NCBI GenBank assembly: GCA_007922305.1
Contig: ML677365.1
Coordinates: 11,952,533-12,016,532 of the forward strand
Length of the DNA stretch: 64,000 nt
Origin: Dermatemys mawii
Lineage: Eukaryota; Chordata; Testudines; Dermatemydidae
Direction of reading: 5' to 3'
Each line of letters opens with the position of its first letter. Position 1 is the stretch's first letter. The position numbers and the translations under genes were made by a program. The notes below the pieces were generated by a model. The model was not told where the DNA came from. It saw nothing but the letters and a program-made list of their open reading frames with translations, and did not search any database. Below are positions 46,301 through 58,789 of the stretch, in pieces.

Positions 46301-46608
46301 TCTGATATTACAAAACTTATCATAACTCATCTACGTAACTATTTTTCTCTTAGTAAGCCAGATTCCTAGAATTAATTCCAGGATAGCACAGCCTGTATAA
46401 AGCTAAAATTTGATACCACTTCAATGAACTGCTCTTCTTCCTTATTAAAGACTCCTACTCTCTTTATGTGTGTAAATAATTCTGTGTTCATTTTTAAATT
46501 TTCTCTTGCATATTAGTTTTAACTATCTTTAATGTTATAGAGTAATATATACAATACATGGTCTTTCACCGATTTTGAGTAATTCAGTTATTTCTAGTAG
46601 CAAATCAC
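43323..46608. other. Non-coding, probable intron
   Basis: Holds an old repeat edge (GGCCAGATTCTCAGCTGTGC near 45605) but no exon I could support. The overlapping frames at 44494-44812 lack splice or domain signals. Confidence 0.4.
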
Positions 46609-46611
46609 TTA

Positions 46612-46836
46612 GGGTATGTCTCATCAAGACGCGATAAATCGATTGCCAAAGACACTCCCGTCGACTCTGGAACTCCAGCTCGCTGAGAGGCACAAGCTGG
46701 AGTAGACGGGGGTGACCACTGCCACCGTGAGGACGACAGGTAAGTCGGCCTAAGATATGCTGACTTCAGTTACGTTATTCATGTAGCTGAAGTTGCATAT
46801 CTTAGGTCAACAACCCCTACTACTGTAGACCAGCCC
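46612..46836. mobile_element. Harbinger-type MITE with TTA duplication
   Basis: It begins GGGTATGTCT and ends AGACCAGCCC, flanked by TTA at 46609-46611 and 46837-46839. The subterminal CTAAGATATGCTGACTTCAG is mirrored by CTGAAGTTGCATATCTTAG, and TCGACTCTGGAACTCCAGCT matches the style of its relatives. 225 bp, non-autonomous. Confidence 0.75.
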
Positions 46837-47250
46837 TTAGTAACTTCAGGAATGGAATGGGAATTCTTATCAGAGTACTCTCTAAATGCAAATACCATCC
46901 ATGTCTGGGTCAATTTTTTTTAAAAAATAATGCTTCTTCCATTTTTTTTGGGGGGGGGAAGTGTATATAGACTTCTATTTCTCAAGAATTTAAAATAAAT
47001 TACTTATGTACCATTACTCAAACAAAATACTTAGCTGAACACTACTTGCATCACTGCTTAATTGGCATCGCCTCTTCCCAAAACCAAAGTACATTGCTAT
47101 TGTTAGTATAAATATTATTGATTTTTCCAAATATTAAAAAACGCTAGATACATTTCATAAAAGTATAAAATCAATAGATTTGAAGTATTAATTTAATGGG
47201 GAAATGGAACTTTCAAATTGTATGAATATATTTAAATAACAGTGAGAAAA

Positions 47251-47320
47251 TATTAGAGAGAAAAGTTGGGTGAGGTAATATTTTTTATTCAACCAAGATC
47301 TGCTGGTCAAAGAGACTCTG
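47251..47320 (+). repeat. Fragment of the repeat family at 7611
   Basis: TATTAGAGAGAAAAGTTGGG followed by TGAGGTAATATTTTTTATTC repeats the left end of the element at 7611. The rest is absent. Confidence 0.55.
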
Positions 47321-47486
47321 CAAATGAGTAAATGTGTTGTTTTTAAGCCAACACTGAGATTCTTTCTTACAGCTGGGTAGGTTTTTAGGTTTTAAATATT
47401 ATGATTGTTTTTAAAAGATAGAAGTTTTACTCCCTCTTCTGGTTGCATGCACATAACACATTAAAAGCAAGTACAATGTAACAGGC

Positions 47487-47582
47487 CTAATGGCCTGATC
47501 CTGTAAGCCTTCTTTAAATGAGTAGTCCTGTTAAGGTAACATGAGTCACTTCAGTAGATGAGTGCTGCAGGATTGGGCTCCA
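47487..47582. repeat. Old palindromic repeat
   Basis: GGCCTGATCCTGTAAGCCTT on the left is mirrored by GAGTGCTGCAGGATTGGGCT on the right, around ATGAGTAGTCCTGTTAAGG. It belongs to the family whose centre is also seen at 63421. Confidence 0.5.
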
Positions 47583-48949
47583 AATCAAAATGACTGTTTA
47601 ATGGCATTTGGTTTTGTTTTGGTTTTTTGGGGGGCAAGGGGTGATATGGAGGAAGAGGGAGGGAAAAAAATAAAACCTCTTCAGAGTCCACACTGCAGCC
47701 CTAACTCCCACTGAATTCACAGAGAGACTTGCCTGAATCTGGACAGAAGGATGGGGAAACAGTCTCCATCAGACTGCACTTTAATCAAACATGTGACAGT
47801 TAGTAGTGAAAGAATTTTGCAAACATTGTAATAAAGAAATTTAGAGTATTATTGACAATACAAAAATGTGGAACAAAATTCTCCCTTCTGCTCTGCACTA
47901 CTTCAGATCTCTGTTGCTACATTCATTTTGCATTCAGCACTCCCACAAATGTCAGTGAAAGTTCAATGCATGGACTGAAATCAGAACTGCAATAAAGATC
48001 CACACTGCAGAATGCAGAGGATAAGTTTCTACTTGGTGCAGATAGTTGTTAAAGTTATACTTCAAAGATCCACACTATACATTGTTTAAAGACCTTCTCT
48101 TGCAAATTCTTAAAATATAACATTGTGATTCATCTATCTATATTTCTTGGCACATTTGAGGAACTATTTCTTCAACACAACACAATTCTGCATCTTTAGT
48201 GTTTATGGTTAATCTGTTTCTTCATAAATTTTTTGCATAGGTTTATCTACAGCCAGAAAACTATAGATTTTGTTCAAACTATTTAAAATAAAATAGTTTA
48301 TACATGTTACTTCTTATATTTAAAAGGTTATTAAGACTTTATGTAGCTATCATACAGTATATAGTAATGATTACAAGAGCTCATTTAAAGCTACATTAAG
48401 CAAGACAACAAGTCTTGTCTTCTATAGTGCATACTTTCCTAGCTGAATAATACTTTCATACAGTAAGGTGTTCCTGCTTTACTGAAAAAAGATGTGTTCT
48501 TAATAAAACAGTCAAGCTTAGCTTGACTTAAGAATTTCTTAAGTAGAAAGACAATTAAAATTAATCATTACATGACAATGCAGCATGAATGCTCACAAAA
48601 ACCCGCAACTGGTTTGAAGAGCAGATACCAATTACTAGAAAAAGCTCAAATTGCTTATACAACGATGATAAATGTACAGATTTGTTTATCCAGAAAGCTC
48701 TGTATACTTCTCAATATCATGGTACCTATATATCTACTAACTGAGACACTGGATATTTTTATTATTCAAATTTCATCCAATCCCTGTTTACAGCAAAAAA
48801 ACCCTAAGCCATTTTGTTCTAAATCATACGCTTGGGAGAGACAAATCCAAGCTAAGTATGTTTGATTAGCGATAAGGTGCCATCATTTCTGAATGTAGCA
48901 CTTTAGAGGTACCACTACCAACTGTGACAAAACCTGGATGGGAGGGAAA

Positions 48950-50275
48950 TTCCTACACTTGAGTCATTCTTTTTAAGTGACAAATCAGAGGAAATGTCCC
49001 CTACTGAGGTGTCATTAGAGGAGGTTTGAGAACACATGGATAAATTAAACAGTAATAAGTCACCAGAACCAGATGGTATTCACCTAAGAGTTCTGAAGGG
49101 ACTGAAATATGACACTGCAGAGCTACTAACTGTGGCATGCAACCTATTACTTAAATCAGCCTCTTTACCAGATGAAGGGAAGATAGCTAATGTAATGCCA
49201 ATTTTTAAAAAAGGTTCCAGAGGCAATCCAAGCAAATATAGATGAGCATTATTTGTTGGGGAAGAGTCAACATGGCTTATGTAAAGGGAAATCATGTCTC
49301 ACCAATCTATTACAATTATTTGAGGGTATCAACAAACATGTGGAAGTGGGGATCCCATGGATATAGTGTACTTAGACTTTCAGAAAGCCTTTGAAAATGT
49401 CCTAGCAAAGGCTCTTAAGCAAAGTAAGCAGTCATGGGATAAGAGGGAAGGTCCTCTTATGGATCGGTAATTGGTTAAAAGATAGGAAACACAAGGTAGG
49501 AATAAATGGCCAGTTTTCAGAATGCAGAGAGGTAAAGAGTGGTGGCCCCAGAGGTCTGTACTGGAACCAGTACTGTTCAACATATTCATAAATGATCTGG
49601 AAAAAGGTTAAACAGTGAGATGGCAAAATTTTCAGATGATACAACATTACTCAAGATAGTTAAATCCAAAGCAGACTGTGCAGAGTGACAAAGCAATCTC
49701 ACAAAACTGGGTGACTGGGCAACAAAATGGCAGATGAAATTCAGTGGTGATAAATGCAAAGTAATGCACATTGAAAAACATAATCCCAACTATACATAAA
49801 AAATGATAGGGTCTAAATTAGCTGTTACAACTCAAGAAAGAGATCTTGGAATCATTGTGGATAGTTTTCTGAAAACATCTGATCAAAAAAGTTAATAGAA
49901 TGTTAGGAACCAGTAGGAAAGTGATAGATAATAAGACAGAAAATAGTATGCTGCATCTATATAAATCCATGGTACACTCACATCTTGAATACTGCATGCA
50001 GATGTGGAGGGCCCACCTCAAAAAAGACATATTGGAATTGGAAAAGTTACAGAGAAGGCAACAAAAATCATTAGGGGGATGGAACAGCTTCCATATGAGG
50101 AGAGATTAAAAAGATAGGAACTCTTCAGGAGGATCTGATAGAGGTCTATAAAATCATGACTGGTATGGAGAAAGTGAATAAGGAAATGCTATTTACTCCT
50201 TCACATAATACATGAAGTAGGGGTCACCCAATGAAATTAATAGGCCGCAGGTTTAAAACAAACAAAAAGTAGAAC
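48950..50275 (+). mobile_element. CR1 LINE fragment, plus strand
   Basis: From left to right come DKLNSNKSPEPDGIHLRVLK (49036-49245 frame), an IFKKGSRGNPSKYR block, LCKGKSCLTNLL, LDFQKAFENV near 49373-49400, FSDDTTLLKIVKSKAD near 49633-49680 and the HSHLEYCMQMW segment near 49977. This is the order of a CR1 reverse transcriptase and its C-terminal region. There are many frameshifts and deletions. The 3' untranslated end is missing after about 50275 and the 5' side is truncated near 48950. Confidence 0.8.
49036..49245 (+). pseudogene. CR1 reverse transcriptase N-terminal fragment
   Basis: This 69-codon frame holds LNSNKSPEPDGIHLRVLKGL and NVMPIFKKGSRGNPSKYR, equivalent to the substrate-side blocks of the CR1 enzyme. 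It stops where YRPVS would follow. Later domains are in other frames downstream. Confidence 0.8.
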
Positions 50276-50689
50276 AGGAGGTATAAAAATGCTGACTTTG
50301 CAGCATCTTTATTCTCCAATCCTGAAACCCTACAAAATTCTGTGGGGTTGGAGCTCTGCGGGTAATTGGGAGGAGATCCAGCAAAGGGGATGGAGCTGGG
50401 AAGCAGCTGAATTCTACAACATGCTCCACTCCAGACCCCAACATCAACTCCTGCTGGGTCTCCTCTGTGATGACTAGTATTCAGCCGGAGGAAGAGGCAG
50501 CCAATGGCACGCTATGTTGTAGCCTGTGTAGCTTTATAAAGGCAGTCAGGGTGGGCTTCAAAAGATGGACTTGGGAGCCACAATGCTTAGTGCTGCCATC
50601 TGGCTGCCTCATGGGATCCACAACCCTAAGTGTTTAGTTCCAATTCTACTGCTCCACTGAATATTTAATTATTTATAGACAGTGGACAG
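50276..50689. other. Non-coding, nothing recognised
   Basis: Moderately GC-rich segment with small chance frames on both strands and no identified repeat. Confidence 0.35.
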
Positions 50690-50865
50690 CTTTAACAGAA
50701 AAGACTGAGATAGGCATAGCGCTTAGCCTGGTGGCTAGGCACTCTCCTGAAAGGGTAAAGACTCAATTCCCTGCCCTACATCAGACAAAAGAGGATATGA
50801 ACCCAAGTCTCCTTGGCGGGTCCTTTAACTACTATGCTAAAGATGATAGGGCAAGCCCCCCACTT
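50690..50865. repeat. tRNA-like inverted repeat, related to 23700-24245
   Basis: GCCTGGTGGCTAGGCACTCT followed by AGACTCAATTCCCTGCCC is partly mirrored by GATATGAACCCAAGTCTCCT and GCGGGTCCTTTAACTACTAT. The same modules occur in the cluster at 23.7 kb. The B-box-like element is degraded here. Confidence 0.45.
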
Positions 50866-52061
50866 TCTTTGTTGTCTTCTATAAGGGTTTATTCATACTC
50901 TGAATACATCTACCAGTTTGGGTCCCAAAGACAAGATAGGTGGGGGAATGCCTAGATTATGGACACCATGCTGTTGGGGTACTATCAGGACTGACAGAGC
51001 TGTGTGCATGCCCAGCTACTGAAATGTAGGTGCTAAGGGGACTTTAGAGAACTATAGGGGTAGGAAGCAGCTGAGTGGTAGTTTTGTGAATCCCAGTGAC
51101 ACCTAAATGTTGAACTGAGGCACCTAAAGTGGCTGTCAGGCATCTACGTCCCCCTTGTGAATCCCTCCTCTGGTATCTACACATATCCCAACATCCACAT
51201 GGATCTTGGGGCATATGCTCATTTGAGTGGCCAAATTCTATGACCACTCTGGGATAGAGCAAACCCTTTTTTCTTATAAACTGATTAGTAGGCAACTCTA
51301 TGAGCTGAAATTTGCTCGTTCCCAAGAAACATATAGAAGCATAAAAAGATTTCCATTAGTATAAGATATTCCATAGAGGCAGTGAGCGACATTTCAGACC
51401 TCTAACTGAGCCTCTTCCTAGTGAGTATCTGCATTCTCATACCTTGAAAGCTATATGAGATATCATGTGATTTTTTTGACGTTTACTTTGGGATACTCTT
51501 CCTGATGCAATACAGAATCTTTTGCAAAATCTATTCTGTGAATTCCTCTTAATTTATATCAGATCTCACCATACTTCCCAATTGATACCATATTACTTCA
51601 TCTGAAGGGTCAAGTATCACAGTGGAAGTTGACACAAACATTCAGATCCAAATTAAGTAAAACTTTACAAAGAAAAAGGGAAGAGAAAACAGAAATTTTT
51701 CAGGTTCCACAGGTCTAAGTATGTCATCTATCATGAGCCCTGATTAGCACATACAAAAGAAGGAGAACAATATCAGCAGCCTTCTCTCAGATTCCCAAAC
51801 CATTATCCAATAGTGTCACATAAGAGAAATGAAAAGGGAACAATTACACAGGAATGGAGCAAAGTCTAGTGGGAGTTAATGTTTTTGGGACTAGGCTATT
51901 TGGGCCCAAGAATCAGACACAAACTCTGCTGCTTTGGAGGCAAGGAGCTCTGAGGAACATCAGAAGTTTTGAAAGAAACGAAATGTAAACTGGTCCCATT
52001 AGATAACAAAATGCATAAAAGTGAACTATCTTGAATACAGTTTAGTAATATACAGTTCATT
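50866..52061. other. Non-coding, probable intron
   Basis: Weak repeat-like motifs around 51090-51140 (GACACCTAAATG and GGCACCTAAAG). No exon was supported. Confidence 0.4.
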
Positions 52062-52069
52062 GTATAGAG

Positions 52070-52889
52070 CAGGGGTGGGCAAACTTTTCGGTCTGAGGGC
52101 CACATTGGGGTCCAAAACTGTACGGAGGGCCGGGTAGGAAAGGCTGTGCCTCCCCACACAGCCTGGCTCCACTCCCTCCCGCTTCCTCCCTCACTGACTA
52201 CCGCCCTCAGAACCCCTGACCCATCCACCCTCCCGCTCCTTGTCCCCTGACTACTCCCTCCAGAGACCCCCATCAAGACCCCACCCCCTATTTAAGTCCC
52301 CCTGCTCCCTGATCGTCCCCTACAGAGACCCTCCTGCCCCTAATCACCCCCCACCAGGACCCTACCACCTATCCACCCCCCTTGCTCCTCGTCCCCTGAA
52401 TGCCCCGATCTCTAGCCACAACCCAGCCCCCTGGGACTCCCATGCCCTATACAATCCCCTCCCTGCCATTCCCTGTCCCCTAACTGCCCTCTGAAACCCT
52501 CTGGCCCTTATCCAATCCACCTCCCCCGACTCCCGTACCACATCGCTAATTGCCGCGCTGATCTGACGGAGCCCAGCCCCTCCAAGATCCCGGCTAGCTC
52601 CTTCCCTCACCCGACCCGGAGCCAGACGTCATGCTGGCTCCCCCTCCCCTGAGCTTTGCTCACACGGGTGTGCTGAGTGAGGGGAACAACAGACGCTCTG
52701 GCCCAGAGCCAGATGTTGTGTAGTCCCGGCCCCCTCCCACCCGAGCGCTGCACGCTTGGCGCAATGAGGCACGGGGGAACAGCGGGGGAGGGGGAGGAGC
52801 TAGCCTCCCCAGCCAGGAGCTTGCGGGGGGCAGACAGAATTAGCCTGCGGGCTTCATCCAGCCCGTGGGCCATAGTTTGCCCACCCCTG
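52070..52889. mobile_element. hAT element, non-autonomous (copy 2 of 3)
   Basis: The ends are CAGGGGTGGGCAAACTTTTC and ATAGTTTGCCCACCCCTG. The flanking octamers GTATAGAG (52062-52069) and GTACAGAG (52890-52897) differ at one base. The interior is pyrimidine-rich on the plus strand (CCCCTGACTACTCCCTCCAG and variants), the reverse orientation of the copies at 4407 and 53532. The 126-163-codon frames across it are compositional; no transposase was seen. Confidence 0.9.
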
Positions 52890-52897
52890 GTACAGAG

Positions 52898-53523
52898 TAA
52901 ACCATTTGATCTATATAAGTATGCAAAGGATAGGTTTGTAGTTAATGAAGACAAATTGTTCTTGGAAGCAAAAACTGTATACACTATAAACTTAATCAAT
53001 GAGAACCAATTTCTAGTCATACTAAAGTCAATGGCAAAAACCCCAGGACTTCAGAAGGACACAGTTTGGCCCTACAATGCAATATCATCAGTGAACTATC
53101 TGGTAATTACCACTGAAGCACAGAATCTGGTCAATAAAGATTACAAAGCTGAATTCAGTCAGAGCTAGATTATGCTTTAGCATGGGGTATACAGTAAGAG
53201 ACTGGTGCAAGATACACTGTCCCATTGTGTGTAATATGACAACCTGGGTGCACTGGGTGTGGGGAGAGAAATAATTGATTACCCACCTCTAAAAAAGACC
53301 CCAGACAACATGCACATGATGAGCCAGTATAGGAAGGTAGAGCCAGGGCTCTCCCTAATGCCTATTCTAGTCCTCTCTGCCAACTTGTTCTTGGGAGGAG
53401 ACCGTGGGCTCCCCAAAGTGGTAGGCTTGAAATTGTGGCTAGCTGTCCCAATTGTGGGCTGTAGGGAGAGAGGAAGGGTAAGTGGAATATTTACTCTGTG
53501 CCACTGCATAAAGACAGGGCACT
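52898..53523. other. Spacer between two hAT copies
   Basis: About 630 bases with no recognised gene or repeat. Long frames here run out of the adjoining GC-rich elements. Confidence 0.4.
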
Positions 53524-53531
53524 CTCTAGTC

Positions 53532-54382
53532 CAGGGGTGGGCAAACTATGGCCCGCAGGCTGGATGCGACACATAAGCTAATTCTGTCTGGCCCCCCAGG
53601 CTCCCAGCTGGTGAGGCTAGCTCCTTCCCCTCCCCTGCTGTTCCCCCCCGCCTCAGCGCACCGCGCAAGCAGTGCTGGGGGGGAAGGAGGTCAGGGAAGT
53701 GCAACATCTGGCTCTGGGCCAGAGTCCCCGCTGTTCCTCTCTCCCCAGTGCACCCCCACAAGCAGCACTCGTAGGGGGCCGGGCTGCGTGACGTCTGGTT
53801 CCAGGTCTGGAACAGCGGGGAAGGGGGAGGAGCTAGCCAAGAGCTTGGGGGGCAGGGCTTCATTGTGCGGTAAGGGGGCCGGTGTGGGGTGGGGGTTGGA
53901 TAAGGGCCAGAAGGTCTTGGGGGGTGGTTAGGGGATGGGAAATGGAGGCGGGGAGGTTGTATAGGGCATGGGAGTCCCAGGGGGCCTGTCAAGGGGGCAG
54001 GGCTCTGGCTGGGGTCGGGGCATTCAGGGGACAGGGAGCAAAGGAGTTGGATAGGGGGTGGAGTCCTGGGGGGGTGATTAAGGGTAGGGGGATCTCTGTA
54101 GGGGCAATCACGGGACAAGGAGCAGGGGATCTTATATAGGGGATGGGGTCTTGGTTGGGGTGATTGGGATGAGGGTCTCTGGAGGGAGTAGTCAGGGGAC
54201 AAGGAGCGGGAGGGTGGATGGGTCGGGGGTTCTGAGGTGGCAGTCAGGGGGCAGAAAGCAGGAAGGGGGTGGATAGGGGGTGGAGCCAGGCCGTATGTGG
54301 AGGCACAGGCTTCCCTACCTGGCCCTCCATACAGTTTTGGACCCCGATGTGGCCCTCGGGCTGAAAAGTTTGCCCGCCCCTG
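53532..54382. mobile_element. hAT element, non-autonomous (copy 3 of 3)
   Basis: The ends are CAGGGGTGGGCAAACTATGG and AAAAGTTTGCCCGCCCCTG, with flanking octamers CTCTAGTC (53524-53531) and ATCTAGTC (54383-54390), seven of eight identical. The interior is purine-rich on the plus strand, opposite to the copy at 52070. The 218-codon minus frame (53546-54202), rich in Pro and Ser, is repeat-derived. Confidence 0.9.
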
Positions 54383-54390
54383 ATCTAGTC

Positions 54391-55276
54391 CTTAATCAGC
54401 CCTCTGAGAAAAAAAAGCCTTCCTAATGGATGGAATAGGATCAGTGTAATGCATTTTTCAGTATCTCTAAAATCTGGTAAATGGCATACTTGATGTCTTC
54501 AAAGCTATCATCGTAATTTACAAACATGAATTGGTATTTTCTAGTATAAAAATCTTGTTGTTAAGCCCTGTGGGTGCTTCATGCTGCTTTCCTGTTCCAG
54601 TTATGGCTGATAAGTCAATCTATATATTTGAATGTCTGAGTGTTTTATACTATGCTTATTTTCATGAAACAGAAGTGAATATTTAAAGAAAAATGTATTC
54701 CTATGAGGCCCAGATAATTGGGAAGATTGTTTAATGGCATGCAGCCTATTTCTACCACAATGTACCAATTAAGAAGATTCCATTGTAATGTGATTAGTAA
54801 AAATGTGCCAAACTTACAAAATATAGAGCCTAATTAGGTAAATGACTGCTAAAAACTGGATGACAATGCAGTCTACTCTGTAAATTATTATAAAGTTTAC
54901 TCAGTCCCTTTGCACTCAGCAGATTGAGAGCTTCTACATCTGTACTAATGGGAAGCATCAAGATAGAAAAACTTTACCCCCTGCAGTAAATATTTAACTT
55001 AAGTACATATTGAGAACATGTGAATTTTAACTTCAGTATCGTATCATAAATAAGGGTCAAAAATGTTGGAACTACTAGTTCCATGAAAGATTAAAAATCA
55101 AACAGATAAAAATAACTTTAAAAGCAGTTCAAGAAAGTAAAACACAACATAAAAGCTAAACACGAATGGAGTTACTTATTTTAAACTAATATAACTAAGA
55201 AACACAGACTCATGCAATACAAAATACAAGTGATAAATCTCCAGATACTCAAAAATCCACTATGTTATAAACTTGC
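54391..55276. other. Non-coding, probable intron
   Basis: AT-rich unique sequence between a hAT copy and an exon. No feature was recognised. Confidence 0.45.
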
Positions 55277-55321
55277 CTTTTCTCCCATTAACTGGTAGAT
55301 TTTGTTGTTTTTCCTCATAAT
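55277..55321 (-). CDS. 45-nt phase-1 exon with a GC donor
   Basis: The acceptor has a clear T-rich tract (GTCTGTTTTTAATGTCATAAAG). The donor is AAAAG then GCAAGT, the consensus form of a GC-AG intron. With G from the previous exon the peptide is DYEEKQQNLPVNGRK, leaving one G: phase 1 at both ends. It joins 56659-56712 to 37049-37138 without a stop. GC donors are a small, often regulated class. The content (acidic start, basic end) suits the other exons. Confidence 0.6.
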
Positions 55322-56658
55322 CTTTATGACATTAAAAACAGACAATGATGATTAATAATTAAGACTAATGATAACATGAACAACTTAAACACAGCACACA
55401 AGAGGAAAGTGCAAACTATGAAAACACAAATCCATGCACTACGTTTGAACTATCACAAAATACTGCAAATGACTGCACAATACACATACAGGAATACAAC
55501 AACAAAAAACAATAATGTAAAATGTGCAACTTAATAAAAATAGCAGATGTCTATGATCACAAAGGCACAACTACATTGCTCCACTAATTCCACTCTGAAA
55601 ATAAATAAATGCTATAGGTCAAAGACTACATCCACAGAACAAATTATTTGTGAGATGAGCTTTAATCTGAAAATTGTAACAGATAAACTGACCTACGTAC
55701 ATTGAAATATGTGTACCTATACATTTAGATCTTTTTAACATTCTTCTTTTAAGGAAGAATTTTGAGAGCAAGGTTGCAAAAGTGTAGATGGCAGAATAAA
55801 TCCTTTTGAGCTTTTTGTGTTATTGTAACTGTAGGAAGCATGTTTTCTGTTATTAGAATAAGCTATCCTAAACATTCTGAGCACACTAGTATTTGGGACA
55901 ATTTTAAAAAAACATGTACCATTTGCATCTCTATTTGATTTACAAGGGACAGTGTCAATTATAAAAGAGTTTCAGTTTTTGTTTTTTTAGCTTCCGGGGG
56001 CCTGATTTTCCCCAGCCCTTCTCGTACTTGACCTCCCATTTGTATCAACTGATATTTCTTGCAAGCAGGATCAGGGCCATTGCTTGAAGTACATACTTAG
56101 AAGCTTTAAAATAGCATAATCTTCTCTGCTCATTTTGTACTTCGCAATCACTTCTCTACCTTCTGTATTTTTTTTTATTAACAGTAGTGCAATATGACAA
56201 AGTCTTTACTTCCTTGCTTGTCAAAAGCATTATGACTAACGTTAGCATGGTTCTGTGACAGGACTTGTTAATTAACCTGGGCTTATTCCGATGACTGGAT
56301 GGCTAACTCTGCAACAATATGAGAAAAAATATTGCAAAACTATGCATTAATAAATAAATGGTGAGATTTGTTCTTGGTGACAACAGAAGATTTTTATGAA
56401 AATGGATCTCTAGAATCCAGATGACAAGATTATAACAAATTTGTATGTTGAACATTTGATTGAGAAATGCTTGAGTGTCTCTGTAAGTATTTTAAATAAT
56501 CCATGATACACTTTTGTTTGCTCTGGTCTTAAATGAAATGAAAGTATTACTATTTGGCTTTTGCATCTTAATATATTTCCAAACTAGCTAGAGAAATCTG
56601 CATAAGTGCGCATAGGGAAACATATCTAAAGGGGATATGCAGATGCAGTCAGACAGAC
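55322..56658. other. Non-coding, probable intron
   Basis: AT-rich; no repeat or further exon supported. Confidence 0.45.
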
Positions 56659-56712
56659 CTGCCTCAACCTCTGACCCCTGCTCTCCAATATGCTTGTTTT
56701 CTTCATCTCCTT
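56659..56712 (-). CDS. 54-nt phase-1 exon of an unidentified host gene
   Basis: A long T-rich tract (ACTTTTTTTTTTCTGTTTTG) lies shortly upstream of the acceptor GAATGCAG. The donor is GCAG then GTCTGT. The peptide is EGDEENKHIGEQGSEVEA, strongly acidic, with phase 1 at entry and exit. C at +3 weakens the donor, as at 17852 and 63755, so inclusion may depend on splicing regulators. It connects in frame to 63755-63787 on the 5' side and 55277-55321 on the 3' side. Confidence 0.65.
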
Positions 56713-58423
56713 CTGCATTCACATAAGCAAAACAGAAAAAAAAAGTGAGACAAAAATATGCACATGTTGTTACAAGCTGATCAAATAAACAACAAATGTC
56801 AAACAAATAATATGCAATTCCTCACTATTTGGCACAATATTTTTTGAATGAATCAAGGGTGAAATAAATCCTGTCTATGTGGACGCACCTAATTGTAGTA
56901 GCACCGAATCCTGTTTTGCTTTTTTTATGCACGACATTCATTTAATTCAGTGAAAGCTTTGTGCAAGGAAAGAATGTAGGATGTGGCCCTTAATTTTCCT
57001 AACCTGATGGTTTCAGAATTATTTAGTGATGCATATAAAAGCAGGCAATAATTATTGAAGCAGAGAAAAGCAGAAACAGTATAAACTTTAAAGATCTAAA
57101 GTAAAAGCATCCACTCTGGTTTGGTTTGTTTTTTTCTTGCAACAATCCTCCAATCAGTGAACAGCTGATTTAATATGTGGGCAAATCATCAGTAAGAATT
57201 TGACAGTTATCTGCATATGCGCCCAAAGAGCAAAGTGAAAATAATGCCCCCCCCAGTTCAGTCACATGTAAAGAAAAAAAAGGAAGACGATGATCAATTT
57301 GTAACTATACAGCAAGTTAGTTGAATTTCAGAAAACCTAGAATTCAACAAAAACATTAACTCAATTGACTTTTCTTAGGAACTAAAATTAAAATGAAATT
57401 TCTAGTAAAAGAACATGTAGATTTTATTGCCATCTGAAAAAGTGCAAAACAGTCAGTAAAGACAACATCAGGTGGCACATTATTATAAGATAAACGACAT
57501 AAAATATAAACTTTATTTGATCTATTTAATGAACCAATAGATATAAAAAATAAAAGATATACATATAAAAAAAGAACCAGAACTCTTACTATATAACATA
57601 TCTGTGATCATAGTAACTGAAGTAGACAAAGAAAAAAAAATTGAGTTGGACACTTATCCTTTCATATTTTGGAATGCAATTAATTTATTTGGTTTAACTT
57701 ATTTTTAACATTGCATTTTTTCTGTTACTTATTGACAGCTTCTCACAGAATTTTAAAAGGAATATTTGTATTTTGCTTCCTCACTGAGTGTGATGTTCTG
57801 TTTCCAATTCTTTGGTTAATGATTCCACTACTTCACAGGTTTATTATAATTTTACTTGTAAACATATTGTGCAACTAACCAGTATACTGAATCCCTAGAT
57901 ATTGAGATTTTCTTCTTTGTACTCACAACTTAAAATTACTGATACCAAGCTATTAATATTAATATTTAGATAATAAGTAGTGTCAGTATAATGGAAATAG
58001 ATGGGTGCTTAGATTCTTCTCTGGAATTCTACAATGAAGTTATGGTATTACAGATTATTAATAGCACAGTTTAGTCAGCAGAAAAACTGATTTAAATGGG
58101 AACATGATTAGATCTGCTATGGCTGTGTTAATGGAAATACAAGATTGGTTCCACTAAAAGTTTGCAGAACTTTAGCTGGAATGTTATGGGTACCCAGGGA
58201 TACTAATACAGGACACAACTGTGGCTGTCAAAAGCTCCAAGCAAGGGGCAGCGACTGTTGCACTACCACAAGAGCAGACTGGAAGCATCTGTCCTCTCTG
58301 AGCTACTTTCTTCTCTGAGCTTCTGCCAATAATCAAGGTAGCCAGTGCAGGAAGTAAGGTGGTGTAAAACTGGGCCACAGAGATGTACACATTATCCCAG
58401 AGAATTCTATGTGGAATGAGAAT
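56713..58423. other. Non-coding, probable intron
   Basis: Strongly AT-rich, with nothing recognised. Confidence 0.45.
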
Positions 58424-58486
58424 GTCCACACACGGAGTTAATTAAGAATAGTTAATCAAAAATAACTACATATGAAGACAAGCCCT
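58424..58486. repeat. Possible right end of a Harbinger-type MITE
   Basis: TCCACACACGGAGTTAATTA and the final GAAGACAAGCCC resemble the right termini at 316 (GTAGACAAGCCC), followed by TAA. The matching left end was not found. Confidence 0.35.
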
Positions 58487-58789
58487 AAGTGACTTGTCCA
58501 AAGAGAATCAGGGTTGACTTTGCAACCTTAATGTCCTTTTAAAATTAGTTTTCAGCTTTATAGGTAATTTCCCTCTTTTTCCAACCATTATTTTTAAGAG
58601 CAACTCAAAAAACAGAAATTCCATCATATAGACCCATATTGATGATCATTGGTCATCAGGAGGGAGTCCAGCACCTTTAGATTCACAGCACAGACCTCTA
58701 TAGACTGCATTAAAGTAGTAACCAACACTACAGGGGAATGCAACACACTCTTTTCCAGTAGTTTATACAACTAATTGCTAGCAGAGAAA

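Noticed and set aside
52677..54202. Pro/Ser-rich ORFs of 163 and 218 codons
   Set aside because: They are contained in or run out of hAT elements with strong strand asymmetry. The same low-complexity frames appear in the related copy at 4407.
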